DNA from: Chaetomium olivaceum
Taxonomy: Eukaryota > Ascomycota > Sordariomycetes > Sordariales > Chaetomiaceae
Direction: 5' to 3'
Assembly: GCA_039881045.1 (NCBI GenBank)
Contig: JAYWVB010000019.1
Span: forward strand, 434,001 to 498,000
DNA: 64,000 bases
Made by a program: the position numbers and the translations under genes
Shown: one piece after another, positions 37,545 to 48,075 of the stretch
Layout: every line of letters starts with the position of its first letter
Position numbering within the stretch: position 1 is the first letter of the stretch
The notes under the pieces: model-generated
Told to the model about the DNA's origin: nothing
The model's database searches: none
The model's input: only the letters and a program-made list of their open reading frames with translations

Positions 37545-38161
37545 GGGAGCAACACCCGGACGGACACTTGCCTCGGCCCTTCGGGCCCGAGTCGGTTTCT
37601 GAGGCCGCGACTGCCATCAACACGGCCATAATCAGAAAATGTGGCCGAGAAGCCGGAGGTGTGTACCTACCTATGTATGTGCACGCACCAGCTTCTCAAT
37701 AATAGATAACACCAACGGTGGCTTGAAGTCGCACGGGAAATAATATGAAGACGGTGAAGTGATCGTATCTCTTTGGCAGGAGTGAAAAGAAAAAAGAGGG
37801 AAAAGACAAAGAGAGAAAAAAAAAGAGGGAAGGGAAATAATAAGCAAAATGAGCGAATAGAACCGATAAGCTCGTTTCATGGGTGGAATCGATAGGTGCC
37901 ATAAGTTGCTATGCATCAGATTCACAAGTAGCAATACACTTAGTTAACGGTTCTAGATGAGAAAGCTGCGATTCAGCTGTATGGACGCAACTCTGTCGTT
38001 ACATGGTTTACACTGGGGTAAACGATCAAATCTGAAGAGAGCTTATATTAGGGAATGGGGAGAAAGGCAGGTTAGCGAGACTATTGTGGCTGGCACTTAG
38101 ATGTATAGCGGCTGCCGAGACACCGCCTAGACTCACGGGAAACGTTCCCTCAGGGCTAGTT

Positions 38162-38247
38162 CTTAAGTTTCGTGTTCATGAGAAAGACTTTTCGGTCGCT
38201 GCGCATCAAATTGGCCGAACTGGGCAGTGCGGACCGGCCCTTTATTA
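38162..38247. repeat. 85-bp dispersed repeat, copy B
   Basis: Direct-orientation partner of copy A about 700 bp away, ending 315 bp before the small membrane-protein gene. No coding or terminal-repeat structure recognised. Confidence 0.65.
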
Positions 38248-38562
38248 AATAGCGCGGTTGACGGGCAACGAAGACTCACTTTTGAGGGCTTATGAGCCAT
38301 TCTAATGATACTAGTTGATGGATAATGTGTCCTTACTGTGCGAGTGGTAAAATGTGTACATGTAGTGTATATGATTGATTGACGAGCGGGTGCAATACTA
38401 CAAACTCCGGCTCGCACCCTAACCCTTGGTCGATGACGTCTACGACTGGGAGGGCATGACGACTCCCGGATCATTCTGAGCTGGAATGATTATTTTTCTC
38501 GAGACACTCCCTTTCCAGCATTGTGAGCTGTTGCCCGGAAAACTCATCAGCTCAGATACAAC

Positions 38563-39175
38563 ATGTCTCGTCGCACGACAGACCCCGTCCGGCCGTATCC
38601 TAGGTTGGGATGGGGCACAGTACTGATTTATGGCGCCAGTGCTGGTGTTGTTGGCGTGGTTGCGTGAGTGTCTCTGTTAAATTGTATCAATAAGTCGTAC
38701 TAATAACTACTTTTCGCGTTACTTAGAATGACCGCTGCTGAGAAGGTGGAGCAGCTTTTCACTGGAAGAGTAAATTCAGAAGTGCCCGGGAGGACTCTTG
38801 CCAGACTCATAAATGCTCATCCACAAACGAAAGAGGAAACTTGGAGATTGAACATGGCGATGCACTATGGACAAGGGGCAACAGCAGCCGTGATTCGAGG
38901 GATTGCGAGCTACTATGGCCTTCGCGGGCCCTTCACCGACTTCATGTTCGTTGGCGTTCGCTTGACGATTGACCAAACGTTGGAGAACTGGACCGGAGTC
39001 GGGGCGCTTCCTTGGTGAGTGCACAAGCATAGGGTCACTCCCAATTCAACACTCGGTACTAGTACTAACTCGCAGCAATAGGACATGGCCTGTTGGAGAA
39101 CAGGTGGTCGACCTGCTGCACAAAACTGTGTTTGCGTTTGTGACGGGTTATCTGACGGACCGTTGGATACAGTAG
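38563..39175 (+). CDS. conserved small membrane protein of unknown function
   Basis: Three exons: 38563-38663, 38727-39014 and 39082-39175; 160 aa. Splice sites are GTGAGT..TTAG and GTGAGT..ATAG. The last junction has two nearby acceptors: a CAG at 39073-39075 would replace one Trp codon junction with three residues (CNR). Hydrophobic, glycine/alanine-rich segments suggest three to four membrane helices: GWGTVLIYGASAGVVGVVAM, GATAAVIRGIASYYG, DFMFVGVRLTID and VFAFVTGYLTD. A motif MTAAEKVEQ..GR..S.VPGRTLARL recalls small bacterial and fungal membrane proteins of the DUF1440/YagU kind, but I am not certain. Isolated in a gene-poor stretch. Confidence 0.8.
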
Positions 39176-41195
39176 CGGTTGTGCGCCGCAGATCTGACAC
39201 TGATAGGCCAACGAATCCCTCAAAACATCCTTACTGTATAGTCCTATCTCCCGATAGCTCGGCTATTTGTCTAGATATAGTAGCTCAAACCTCCCAAGAA
39301 AGAGCGTTGCTACCTTAAAAGGTCTCCCTCTAGATGTTGATATGCGGGTTTGAACTGGAGGCATGAATGGGTTCCTCACAGTCTAGCCCTGAGACGTCAA
39401 CATATTGCCAGCTCTCTTGTAAGCCACGGCGAGTACAAACTGCAGCGATTGCCTACCTGGGTTACACAACATTGGCACAACCTCGAATCTTTGATGGAAT
39501 ATGTGATTCGGCACAGTCGCTGCTGCAGTCAGCGACGAGTTCGGCCTTAGACTCAGCGACCGGTGAGCAGAGCATCCGATTTGCGGTTGCCATTGGAAGT
39601 AGCCTAGGGGCGCAGCACACGGCCAAAAGGGCGGGCTAGATCTCGGTCCATCCAGCTCGAGTCGGGCGGACATGGTGATAGGTTACCGAGCACGAGGTGA
39701 CATATGTTTCACCGTGGTCTGCTACGTAATCCGCACTCAATATACAAGGTATGTTACCAAGTATGTCGTACAGTCCTACCTAAGCTGACGACCAGCAACT
39801 ACCTTACCTAGGTAGGTAGTTAACCAATGAATTGCCTGCTCATATGGTTGGTCGTCTCTAACCTCTCAATGGTGTTGATGTTGTTTGTTTCCAACGCTCT
39901 ATACTTTCTTTCCTGAAGTAGCGACACCGTGCTGCTTGATAAATAATCAACACATGTTTCTTGCATCCCGTACCAACTTTTCGCTTGCTCAAGATGATCC
40001 TGAGGATGTTGTGTGACCCATCTTGCTGATGACCTCGGAGTGTTTGGGGGCTGCGAGAGGAGCAGTCACACTGTGTTGACACGGTGCCAAAAACACACGA
40101 GCAGATTACCTACCTGGTATTCTTCGGGTAAGGCACCTAAAACTCTCTCAACTCCATAAAAAAAAAGACATCATCCCATCACAAATTTCACCCGACCCGG
40201 TTTCCGTCGCTTGTTTTCTGCTTGCGTGGACGATGACCAGCCGGTAGAGACGATGAACCAAGCTGTCGGGCTCGGGTAACGGCACACCGTACACGGCACA
40301 CCGCACTCGACAGCCAAGCACAATCAAGCAGCGGTGGGCGTCTTTCAGCTGTCACCATGCAAGGTTCTTTTTTCTGCTGTCAAGAAAATGTCAATTCGAG
40401 GCTCAACAAAACCAATGTCTCGGTTATGGCCCGAGTTGATTAGCTGGTGCAGATCCGCACAAGCATTCAAGCGTCGCAAGAGCCGAGCTATCTCCACGGG
40501 CCGCAGAGCTTGAAAAGACGCCCCCAATCACAGACTCGAGACAGCCGAGTTGGAGGATTTGCTTAAGGCTGAAAGCAGAGCACGTTAAGCGAGTGCGAGT
40601 GCGAATGGTGAGAATGGGCCTGTGGCGTCTGACTTGCATCCAACAAGCATCCAACAAGCATCGCAACGGCCCAACAACAGCCCCGAATCGGGGAGGTGGT
40701 ATAGGGATCTGTCTTGCTTGCATGGGCCTGCTGATGGGGAAAGACATCGCTTATGATGTCGAAGATGGATCATGGATGGGAATTCCCTCGCTGGACTCGT
40801 TTTCTTGCTTCGCGATTTGCGTATTGCACCCACTCTCATTGCTCAGGAGTAGCGAACATAGCAGTTGTAATATTACTGATCATCCCATCACTACCTCTCA
40901 TCTTCGTTTGCGCTATCCGAGTGCGAGTGAGTTCCATTGACTCGGGTCAATTAAGGGGGTATCAACTGTCAAATCCTGTGGTTTTGCCTCTGGCCCGAAC
41001 GTACTCCGAGGTGCTTCGAGGTTTAATGGGGTCAAGAAGAGGACTCTTATATCTCGCCCTCTCCCTTGATCTCGAAAAGCAGCATAGAGGACGACGATAA
41101 CAACAACCCCCTCGGCCCCGGGTCACTCCTCACGCCATATCTACCAATACCTTATCCCAGCGAGCTTCAAGCTCACCACCGCGGCACCCATCAGC
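39176..41195. other. intergenic, promoter of MFS gene
   Basis: No gene seen. It contains a 25-bp near-perfect palindrome (39797-39821) built on ACCTAGGT, an AT-rich patch around 39700-40100, and direct repeats of CATCCAACAAG near 40637-40662. Confidence 0.55.
39797..39821. repeat. 25-bp near-palindrome centred on CCTAGG
   Basis: The arms AACTACC and GGTAGTT flank an ACCTAGGT core with one unpaired base. ACCT/AGGT-rich palindromes recur in intergenic DNA of this fungal group. Confidence 0.75.
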
Positions 41196-43415
41196 ATGGA
41201 CGGAGACCTCCCGTCACGGGGCCCGCCCCTTAAAGCGGCGGACAAGCCCAACCACAACGAAAAACAACCCCCCAACCCGACACAAACCCCCGTCACCCAA
41301 CCCGAAGACCCCCAAGCGGGCGCCCTAACAGACAGCAGCACCACCGACGAAAAGCACCTCGGACCACAATCCATCCCCCGCCTCCGCTTCATCGCCTTAG
41401 CAACAGGGTACGTAAACCACCCCACTCTCATCTCTTCCCCATACCACCATACCAGCCGACAGAGACTAGACTAACCCACTCCCCGTAGCGTCTCCCTGGG
41501 CCTCTTCCTCTCCATGCTGGACTCGTCCATCGTCGCCACCTCGCTCTTCACCATCGCCGCCGAGTTCGGCGACGCCGCCTCCATCAACTGGGTCGCGCTC
41601 GCCTACACCCTGACCTACCTGGGCTGTGCCGTGCTCTTTGCCCGCATCTCCGATGTCGTCGGCCGTCGTGCGGCCTTCGCGGCGGCGTACGTCGTGTTTA
41701 TTGTCTTCTCCATCGCCTGTGGGTTCGCGCGCGGCATGGAGCAGCTTATTGCGTTTAGGGCGTTGCAGGGGGTGGGGGGGAGTGGTGAGTCTTTTCTTTT
41801 TCTTTTTTTTTTTTTTTGACGTCTTGTTATTCTTTGGTTGGATGCCCAGGTGGTTGGGGGGTTGGAAGGTGGAAGAGGGACGAGGGGCTAACTCGAGATA
41901 TAGGGCTGTACAGTGTGTCGATGATTATGCTGCCCGAGGTGACGCCGGACCGGGCAAAGAAGCACATCGCCGCGGTGGTAGGATGTGTGATGGCGACGTC
42001 AGCGGTGCTGGGGCCGATCCTTGGTGGTGTCCTGACCCAGTACACGAGCTGGCGATGGGTGTTTTGGATCAAGTATGTTTTGTTTTGTTTACGTGGGTAT
42101 TGTGTATATTCCCTGCTAACACCAGTACAGCGGCCCCATCGGCGGCGTTTCACTTCTGGTGTTCCTCCTCGCCTGGCCAAAGAAGGAACACCTCCCCTCT
42201 CTCGAACGGCGTGCCTGGAAAGACGTTGATTTCGTCGGCGCCTTTCTATTGTAAGCTCTCCCCTCCACCCGCCACATTGAAGTCCCCACAACCCATCCGC
42301 TAACCCCTCCCCAAGAATCGCATCCGTCACCCTAATAGTCTTCCCCTTCCAAAACGCCTCCTCCTCCCCGGCCTGGACATCCGCCATCTTCCTCGCGCCC
42401 CTCCTCACGGGCCTCTTCTCCCTGGCCTCCCTCTTCGCCTGGCAAGCCTTCCTGGCCTCCCGCGCAGCCGCCCGAGGCGGGAGGGAAACCGCCTCGAACA
42501 CCATCGCCTTCGCCCTGCCCCCGATCCTCCTCCGCAACCGCGTCTACGTCGCCACCGTCCTGCACACCCTCCTAACTGGTTTCCCTTACCTGCTCTGCAT
42601 CTACGCCTTCCCCGTGCGCTTCCAAGCCGTCTACGGCGCGTCCCCCCTGCGCGCCGGGTTGTTGCTGCTGCCGATGCTGGCGGCGTCGGCGATGGGCACG
42701 GTGGTGGCGGGCGCGGTGAACGTGGATCCGAAGAGGAAGGAAAGGTTTTTTGAGACGTTGTTGGCGGCGGCCGGGTTGATGATGCTGGGGTGTGGGCTGG
42801 AGGTGATGGCGGAGCCCGTCGGGGCCGTGGAGGCGAAGGTGTTGGGGTTTTTGGTGTTTGTGGGGTTGGGGTTTGGGCTGTCGGCTGCGGGAGGGACGAT
42901 GTTGGCGGGGGCCGAGGCGCCGGTTTGGGAACATGGTGGGTTCTTCTTTTTCTTTATTCCTTCTTGTCACTCTTGGTGGTGTAGGCGGAAGCTAACCACA
43001 GGGGACCCGGTCTTCAGCATCGGCACAGGGCATCGTCGCACAGGTCCGCATCTTCGGCGGGAGCATCGGCATCGCAGCGTCGTCGGCCATTCTAGGGGCT
43101 AAAACTCGGGGTGAGCTGGTTGGCGGGGAACTGCCACCCGAGGTGCTGGCGAACCTGGCGTCGGACCCGACGGCGCTGTCCCCGGAGCAGTGGGGGTCCA
43201 TCCGGCGGGCGTACACGGATGCGCTGCGCGAGAACATGATTGTGTGCTGCGCGGTGCTGGCTGCCGCCATGGTGGTCACGCTGGGGCTGTACAGGAAGAA
43301 CAGGGTGTCGATGGAGGAGATGATGAAGCAGCGGTACCGCGAGGAGGCTGAGAGGCGGCGGGCGGCGAAGGGAGGGAGTGGACAGCGGGATGGTTCTGGT
43401 GACGCAGCGGTGTAG
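41196..43415 (+). CDS. MFS transporter, DHA2 (drug:H+ antiporter) type
   Basis: Six exons: 41196-41407, 41489-41784, 41904-42072, 42131-42250, 42316-42935 and 43018-43415; 604 aa. After a 70-residue polar N-terminus come about 14 membrane helices. Helix 1 carries the DHA2 motif LDSSIVATSLFTIA, loop 2-3 the MFS signature ARISDVVGRR, and helix 5 the antiporter motif GPILGGVLTQYTSWRWVFWIN. The last exon needs the acceptor TTCAG at 43013-43017, not the nearer CACAG, to keep the frame (ASAQGIVAQVRIFGGSIGIA). The C-terminus is basic and cytosolic. In the family these export drugs, toxins or pigments, or import small metabolites, with proton coupling. Substrate cannot be told; no biosynthetic cluster genes lie next to it. 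Intron 2 contains a 15-T run. Confidence 0.92.
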
Positions 43416-44036
43416 GAGACCTCGTCTCCCTTTGGTTGTTGGAAGGGTTTTGGGTATCATTTGGGGAAGGACGGCATTTGGATATATACCTCAACAACAT
43501 GGCTCGGCGAGTCCGATACCTAGCTATGTTGTTTATCGACATTTACAGGGGCGTTGGTTGAAAGGGGGTAATTCAGGGGTAATTTACACAGGAAGCAGCC
43601 CGAGTTAGAGCATACCTAATCTGTACATAGTAGACAAACATACATTCTCATCTCCACCCCATCTTCTGTCCGTCATCCGTCTTCCGTTTTCCGTCTCGAC
43701 GTCAAGACATATCCATCCCACCCCGCGACCTTTAATCCACTAGTTTCTCAGTTTCACCCAGCTTAGCGCCTCCGCTGGTCATGTTAATCCCGAGTCCCGG
43801 GTAAGGAGGCACTGTGAGGGAGCTATCAGTGCGGGGTAGCTGCTTAACGCCGGCGCAAATGGAGCCGGTGCGGGGTGTTTTCCGGAGCCGGCCCGGCAAC
43901 GGCATTCACCCGAGCTCTAGGTGGGTGGACCTTTAACGAAATGGCGTCAGCGCCGATTCCGCGGGGTCACTGGGTTATCTCATCCCCTTATTACCACCTC
44001 CGTTTCCGCCCCGGGACCTCGAATTATCCTTCTGCC
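43416..44036. other. intergenic between MFS and SDR genes
   Basis: 3' flank of the MFS gene and promoter of the SDR gene. Nothing else recognised. Confidence 0.6.
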
Positions 44037-45370
44037 ATGTTCTTAAGAGCAACACGGACAACAGCAATAGCATTCACCAAAAGGACAACCTTGACCCGTA
44101 CTATCACTTCTAGATCCCGACGACCCGGATCGCAACCACAGTCACACATCCCCGTCCTCACCACCACCACCCGCTTCTTCACACCACCACTTCAAACACC
44201 ACCATCGACCACAACCCGCACCATGTCCACCGCCGCCGCCCAGCGCCTCCAAGGCAAAACCGTGCTCATCACGGGCGCCTCGTCCGGCATCGGGCGGAGC
44301 TGCGCGCTCGAGTTCGCACGCACCGCCCCGCGCCACGACCTGCGCCTGGTGCTGACGGCGCGCCGCGTCGACCGCCTGCGCGAGCTCGCCGACCAGATCC
44401 GCGCCGAGGTCGGCGACGGCGTGCAGGTCCTGCCCGTGGAGCTGGATGTGGCGGACCCGGCGGCGGTGAGGGGGTTCGTGGGCGGGTTGCCGGAGGAGTG
44501 GAGGGCGGTGGATGTGTTGGTTAATAATGCGTGAGTTTTCTTTTCTTTTTTGGGGGGAGGTTTATTTTAAATTTTATTTGAGTGGTTTGTTTTGTTTTGT
44601 GTGAGGAAGGGGTAGAGGAGTGCTAACGTTAGTTATAGTGGGCTAGTGAAAGGAGGTATGAGATCTTGAGGACTAAACGAAACTGAGGTTCTGTACTGAT
44701 GGATAGACCGCAGTCGCGCGCGCCCCTGAGATTGCCGAGAACGACATCAACGTCATGTTCCAGACCAACGTCACCGGCCTGATCAACATGACCCAGGCCA
44801 TCCTGCCCATTTTCAAGGCCCGTCCCGAGGGCGGCGCCGGCGACATCATCAACATCGGCAGCATCGCCGGCCGCGAGCCGTACCCCGGCGGCAGCATCTA
44901 CTGCGCCACCAAGGCTGCCGTGCGCGCTTTCTCGGATTCGCTGCGAAAGGAGCTGATCGATACCCGGATCCGTGTCATGGAAGTCGACCCCGGGCAGGTC
45001 GAGACGGTGGGTTACTACTGAATCATACTCCGCACTGCCGGTTGATGCTAATGTTTTATGGATAGGAGTTCTCGGTCGTCCGGTTTTACGGCGACAAGTC
45101 CAAGGCTGACGCCGTTTATGCGTAAGTTCATCATCACTTCGTCTCTTGTGCCGCGAGAACGGCAACTGATACTGCTGCAGTGGCTGCGACCCCCTGACGC
45201 CCGAGGACATTGCCGAGGTGGTGGTCTTTGTCGCAAGCAGGCGGCAGAACGTGGTTATTGCCGACACACTAATTTTCCCCAGCCATCAAGTAAGTCTCTA
45301 CAACGGCCCCTTATACAGGCTATGCTGACAGTTTCAGGCTGGTGCTGGTACTCTGCACCGTAAGACATGA
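44037..45370 (+). CDS. short-chain dehydrogenase (YMR226C-like NADP+ 3-hydroxy acid dehydrogenase)
   Basis: Six exons: 44037-44530, 44639-44655 (17-nt micro-exon), 44714-45006, 45066-45121, 45181-45289 and 45338-45370. From 44037 the protein is 333 aa; from the well-placed ATG at 44223 (MSTAAAQRL) it is 271 aa, the usual family length. Counted from 44223, the Rossmann motif TGASSGIG is at residues 17-24. NNAG (partly from the micro-exon), the catalytic Ser in GSIAG and YCATK follow, then TEFSVVRF and NVVIADTLIFPSHQ, all hallmarks of the yeast YMR226C group, which oxidises L-serine, L-allo-threonine and related 3-hydroxy acids with NADP+. The 62-residue extension before Met 44223 is rich in Arg/Thr/Ser, without acidic residues, like a mitochondrial presequence. 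Two start sites, hence two locations, are possible. Confidence 0.92.
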
Positions 45371-45575
45371 TAAGGGGTAACTCAGGGTTGAAGTCATGGT
45401 TAGATTCGGGGGGCTCTTGTAGTGGCAGATATTACAGCGGGTTAGACCATGTAGATGTTACGATCTTTTTACAATGCTTCCGTTTCTTCTTTTTATTTTG
45501 TCCTTTTGTTTTACCCAAACGACGAGTGGTGATGATAACACAGAGGGAGAGGAGAGCGAAGCGAGTTTAGACAGA

Positions 45576-45590
45576 TAACCCTAACCCTAG
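45576..45590. promoter_or_regulatory. telomere-like box upstream of tRNA-Gln
   Basis: TAACCCTAACCCTAG contains two CCCTAA units (the fungal telomere sequence) 60 bp before the tRNA gene. It may be a telobox-type regulatory site bound by Myb-domain factors, or chance. Confidence 0.4.
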
Positions 45591-45649
45591 TACCTTTGCC
45601 AAACTACATAAGGTGCACATTTTGAAACGTGCAGTAGGCACATGACTAA

Positions 45650-45736
45650 GGTTGTGTAGTGTAGTGGTTATCACTCTGGATTTTGACTCGTGTGTCTCAC
45701 CTTCCAGTAACCCCGGTTCGAACCCGGGCACGACCT
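45650..45736 (+). tRNA. tRNA-Gln (UUG) with 15-nt intron
   Basis: The acceptor arms GGTTGTG and CACGACC pair over 7 bp with one wobble. The D arm is GTGTAGTGGTTATCAC, the anticodon stem CTGGA/TCCAG and the T arm CCCGG-TTCGAAC-CCGGG. The anticodon TTG is at 45683-45685. A 15-nt intron (45687-45701) sits one base 3' of the anticodon, the canonical place cut by the SEN endonuclease. The mature length is 72 nt without CCA. Internal A and B boxes are present, and a T4 terminator follows. It decodes CAA glutamine codons. Confidence 0.95.
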
Positions 45737-45740
45737 CAAC

Positions 45741-45744
45741 TTTT
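45741..45744 (+). terminator. RNA polymerase III T4 terminator
   Basis: TTTT starts 5 bp after the end of tRNA-Gln. Confidence 0.8.
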
Positions 45745-46871
45745 GTTTACTTACGCTCGCTGTCTTTTTGGTTTCAACACTCGCCGAAGCTATTTTGGAC
45801 TGTTTTATTCCGCTATTTTTATTGCCAAAGCTTAATAGACTGGTCCCCTGGCAGAATAAAAACAGTGCGTCGCATATTTCACTCCACCTGCGCTGTTTGT
45901 CTGCCCTTTGTTATCCATGTATGTACATGCCTGGTTGATGCTAGTTCGAGGCAGTGCATCTCGGAATCGTCCTGCCTCCCTCCCTGGTTTTCTTCACGGT
46001 ACAGATCTCACATGTGGCTTGCTTGCTGGTCAAATCAGACACTTTGAACTTCGCCCTCCTCTAGGTCAGCGGGTAGATGCGGCTACACGGGGACCATCTA
46101 CGATAAGTAGAGCAAGGGAGTGTTCCGTGATCGAGGCCTCCCACCCCGCCATGTTTAGCTTGACGATCCTTGACTCGGGGTTTGCCAGGCCTGGAACCCT
46201 CTTGTTAGGAGTTAGCTCCGGACATCTTTGGGCATGACGTCAGTCGTGATATTGATTTCGTTGCTCCCTAGGGACCCCTCGTGATGCATGCATGGTGCAC
46301 TGCCACTGTGATTGCACGGAGAGTTTCTTTGTGTAATTTAGCTTATCACTACAGTTCGGCTGTCATAATACTCGTTGGATATGGGAATATTACGAGTATC
46401 AGAGAGGACTGGGTAGAATACCGTGTCAAGACGGCAGCCGATGTCATCGTCATAGACGCTTCTTGCTCGTGGAGGGGTAACATCCCGTACGGAGCAGCCT
46501 GTAAACAAAAGACAAAGCCGTTGTGTGTGTGACGAGTCAAGATAGGCTGAGACAGCAACATGAGGCACCTGACCTGAGTTCAAACAAAGCAAACCGCAGG
46601 GGGCAACTCAGCCAAGCGCCTAGACCTTCAGCTTCTGGTCTACCCCTCCCCCTCTCCGATCTGGAAGAATATATAGGAGCTTTGCATCCGTGTTGAGATG
46701 ACCGCGCTCAGACTCCTCATCCTGACGTCTTCTGGGCCTGACCTTTCTCCACCTCGTCTCTCCTTTCCTCCCCTCCTCTTCTGTGGTAACGACTGCAGTA
46801 ACTGAAGCATCGCCATTTTACCAAACCAATACTCTTTATACAAACGTCCATCAACGCCGAAAGTATCCGTC
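45745..46871. other. intergenic
   Basis: No gene recognised. A candidate TATA box is at 46670-46675, ahead of the 102-aa protein gene. Confidence 0.6.
46670..46675 (+). promoter_or_regulatory. candidate TATA box
   Basis: TATATA about 200 bp before the ATG at 46872. Confidence 0.45.
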
Positions 46872-47508
46872 ATGGCCGGTATGGTTTCCTCCCTTTCTTC
46901 CCATCCTACCCGCGACCCCCCTCAGTCAACCAACCCCCAATCCCCTTTCCAATACCGCCACCCTCAGTTTAATAACGACTCCTAACCCGACGCAGACGCC
47001 AGGAAACAAAGTAATGCCAGCACCAACCCCGGAAGCCCAACAACTCAGCAGTTCCCAAAGTCGGAGACAGGCAAAGAGGCCGCTCCGTTGAGCCCAACCT
47101 CCCCGGTAGAGCCGCCAGTAGACAAACAACGGCGAGGCAGCGACGAGTGGGGTGCGTTGTTCCCCATATCTCCCACTGCATCTTGTCATGGCGTCCTATC
47201 CCTCTTCTCCTACCCCCCGAGCAACACCCCACCCCCCCTTTTATCTTCCTAACCTTCCTCTCCCACATATCAATATCCCCCCCTCCCTCCCCCTTCCCTG
47301 TCCCAAACTAGCCAGCACCCACCGCAAAAAATAAACCCGACTGACATGCAACACTTGAAAAGACGCCTCCAAGGTCCCGCCCTCCCGCTTCCAGAAACGT
47401 AAGGGCTCCATCTATGCCGTCCCCCACTCGCGCGACGGCAAGATCGACAGTAACTACCAGGCCAAGTATTTTGAGAAGCTGGCCGAGATGGGGTACGACA
47501 AGAAGTAG
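46872..47508 (+). CDS. conserved 102-aa fungal protein, unknown function
   Basis: Three exons: 46872-46878 (only ATGGCCG), 46996-47151 and 47363-47508. Intron 1 has a CTAAC branch site and ends GCAG; intron 2 is 211 nt, ends in AAAAG and has a CTGAC branch site. The joined protein begins MADARKQSNAS, has a disordered Pro/Ser/Thr-rich half, then a compact conserved end: EWDASKVPPSRFQKRKGSIY, then AVPHSRDG and YFEKLAEMGYDKK. I recall small fungal proteins sharing the WDASK-PP-FQKRKGSIYA motif, none with a known role. The tiny first exon makes this gene easy to misannotate. Confidence 0.8.
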
Positions 47509-48075
47509 TAGTGTTGAGGAGAGAGATCATCCCATCGCATTTCCTCTGGTGGGCTGGCGGGGAGGCTGGGCGACTATAACTAACTACCTATCTTTCGTTA
47601 TGGGGGGGTGAATTAACGGTGTTTTTCTGGGTTCATTGCGTGGGTTGTTGGTGATTCGGTGAGGGGGTCATTGACTGACAGATGTGTCTGTGTATGCTGG
47701 CTGGGTATGGCATGGCATGGGGCCGTTTCTGTTTCCGCTTGGCTTCGGGGATGGGAAATTGTTGACCAAACTGCCGGCAGGTATATATACCTAGGCGCCT
47801 ATGTTTGGCTGGTGGACTCATCATCCACTGGATTAAATGGAAAATAGGTACTTTACACCTGACAGGGAGGAATGAGTTTATTCGTTCGTTCGGCCGTTCG
47901 ATCCGCTTGCTTCAACCTGGAAACCGATGAGTTCCTGCAATAAACTTCCCGCGACAATCCACCTATCCTACCCATGCCATACCGCCCCCCCGCCCCGTAA
48001 CAGACCCCCTTCTGTGGCACCTCCTGAAAAGATTAAGCCTACACGACCCCCACCCGTTTAAGTAGAGAAATCATG
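47509..48075. other. intergenic between convergent genes
   Basis: No gene seen; 3' flanks of the 102-aa protein gene and SYF1. Confidence 0.6.

Larger units (their letters stand above)
33997..38562. other. 4.6 kb gene-poor region
   Basis: No convincing gene. It includes a CT-rich stretch with TCTATC units (34000-34030), a run of 14 G at 34260-34273, and the diverged repeat pair at 37461 and 38162. Open frames around 35.8-36.6 kb overlap in several phases on both strands and look accidental. Confidence 0.55.
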
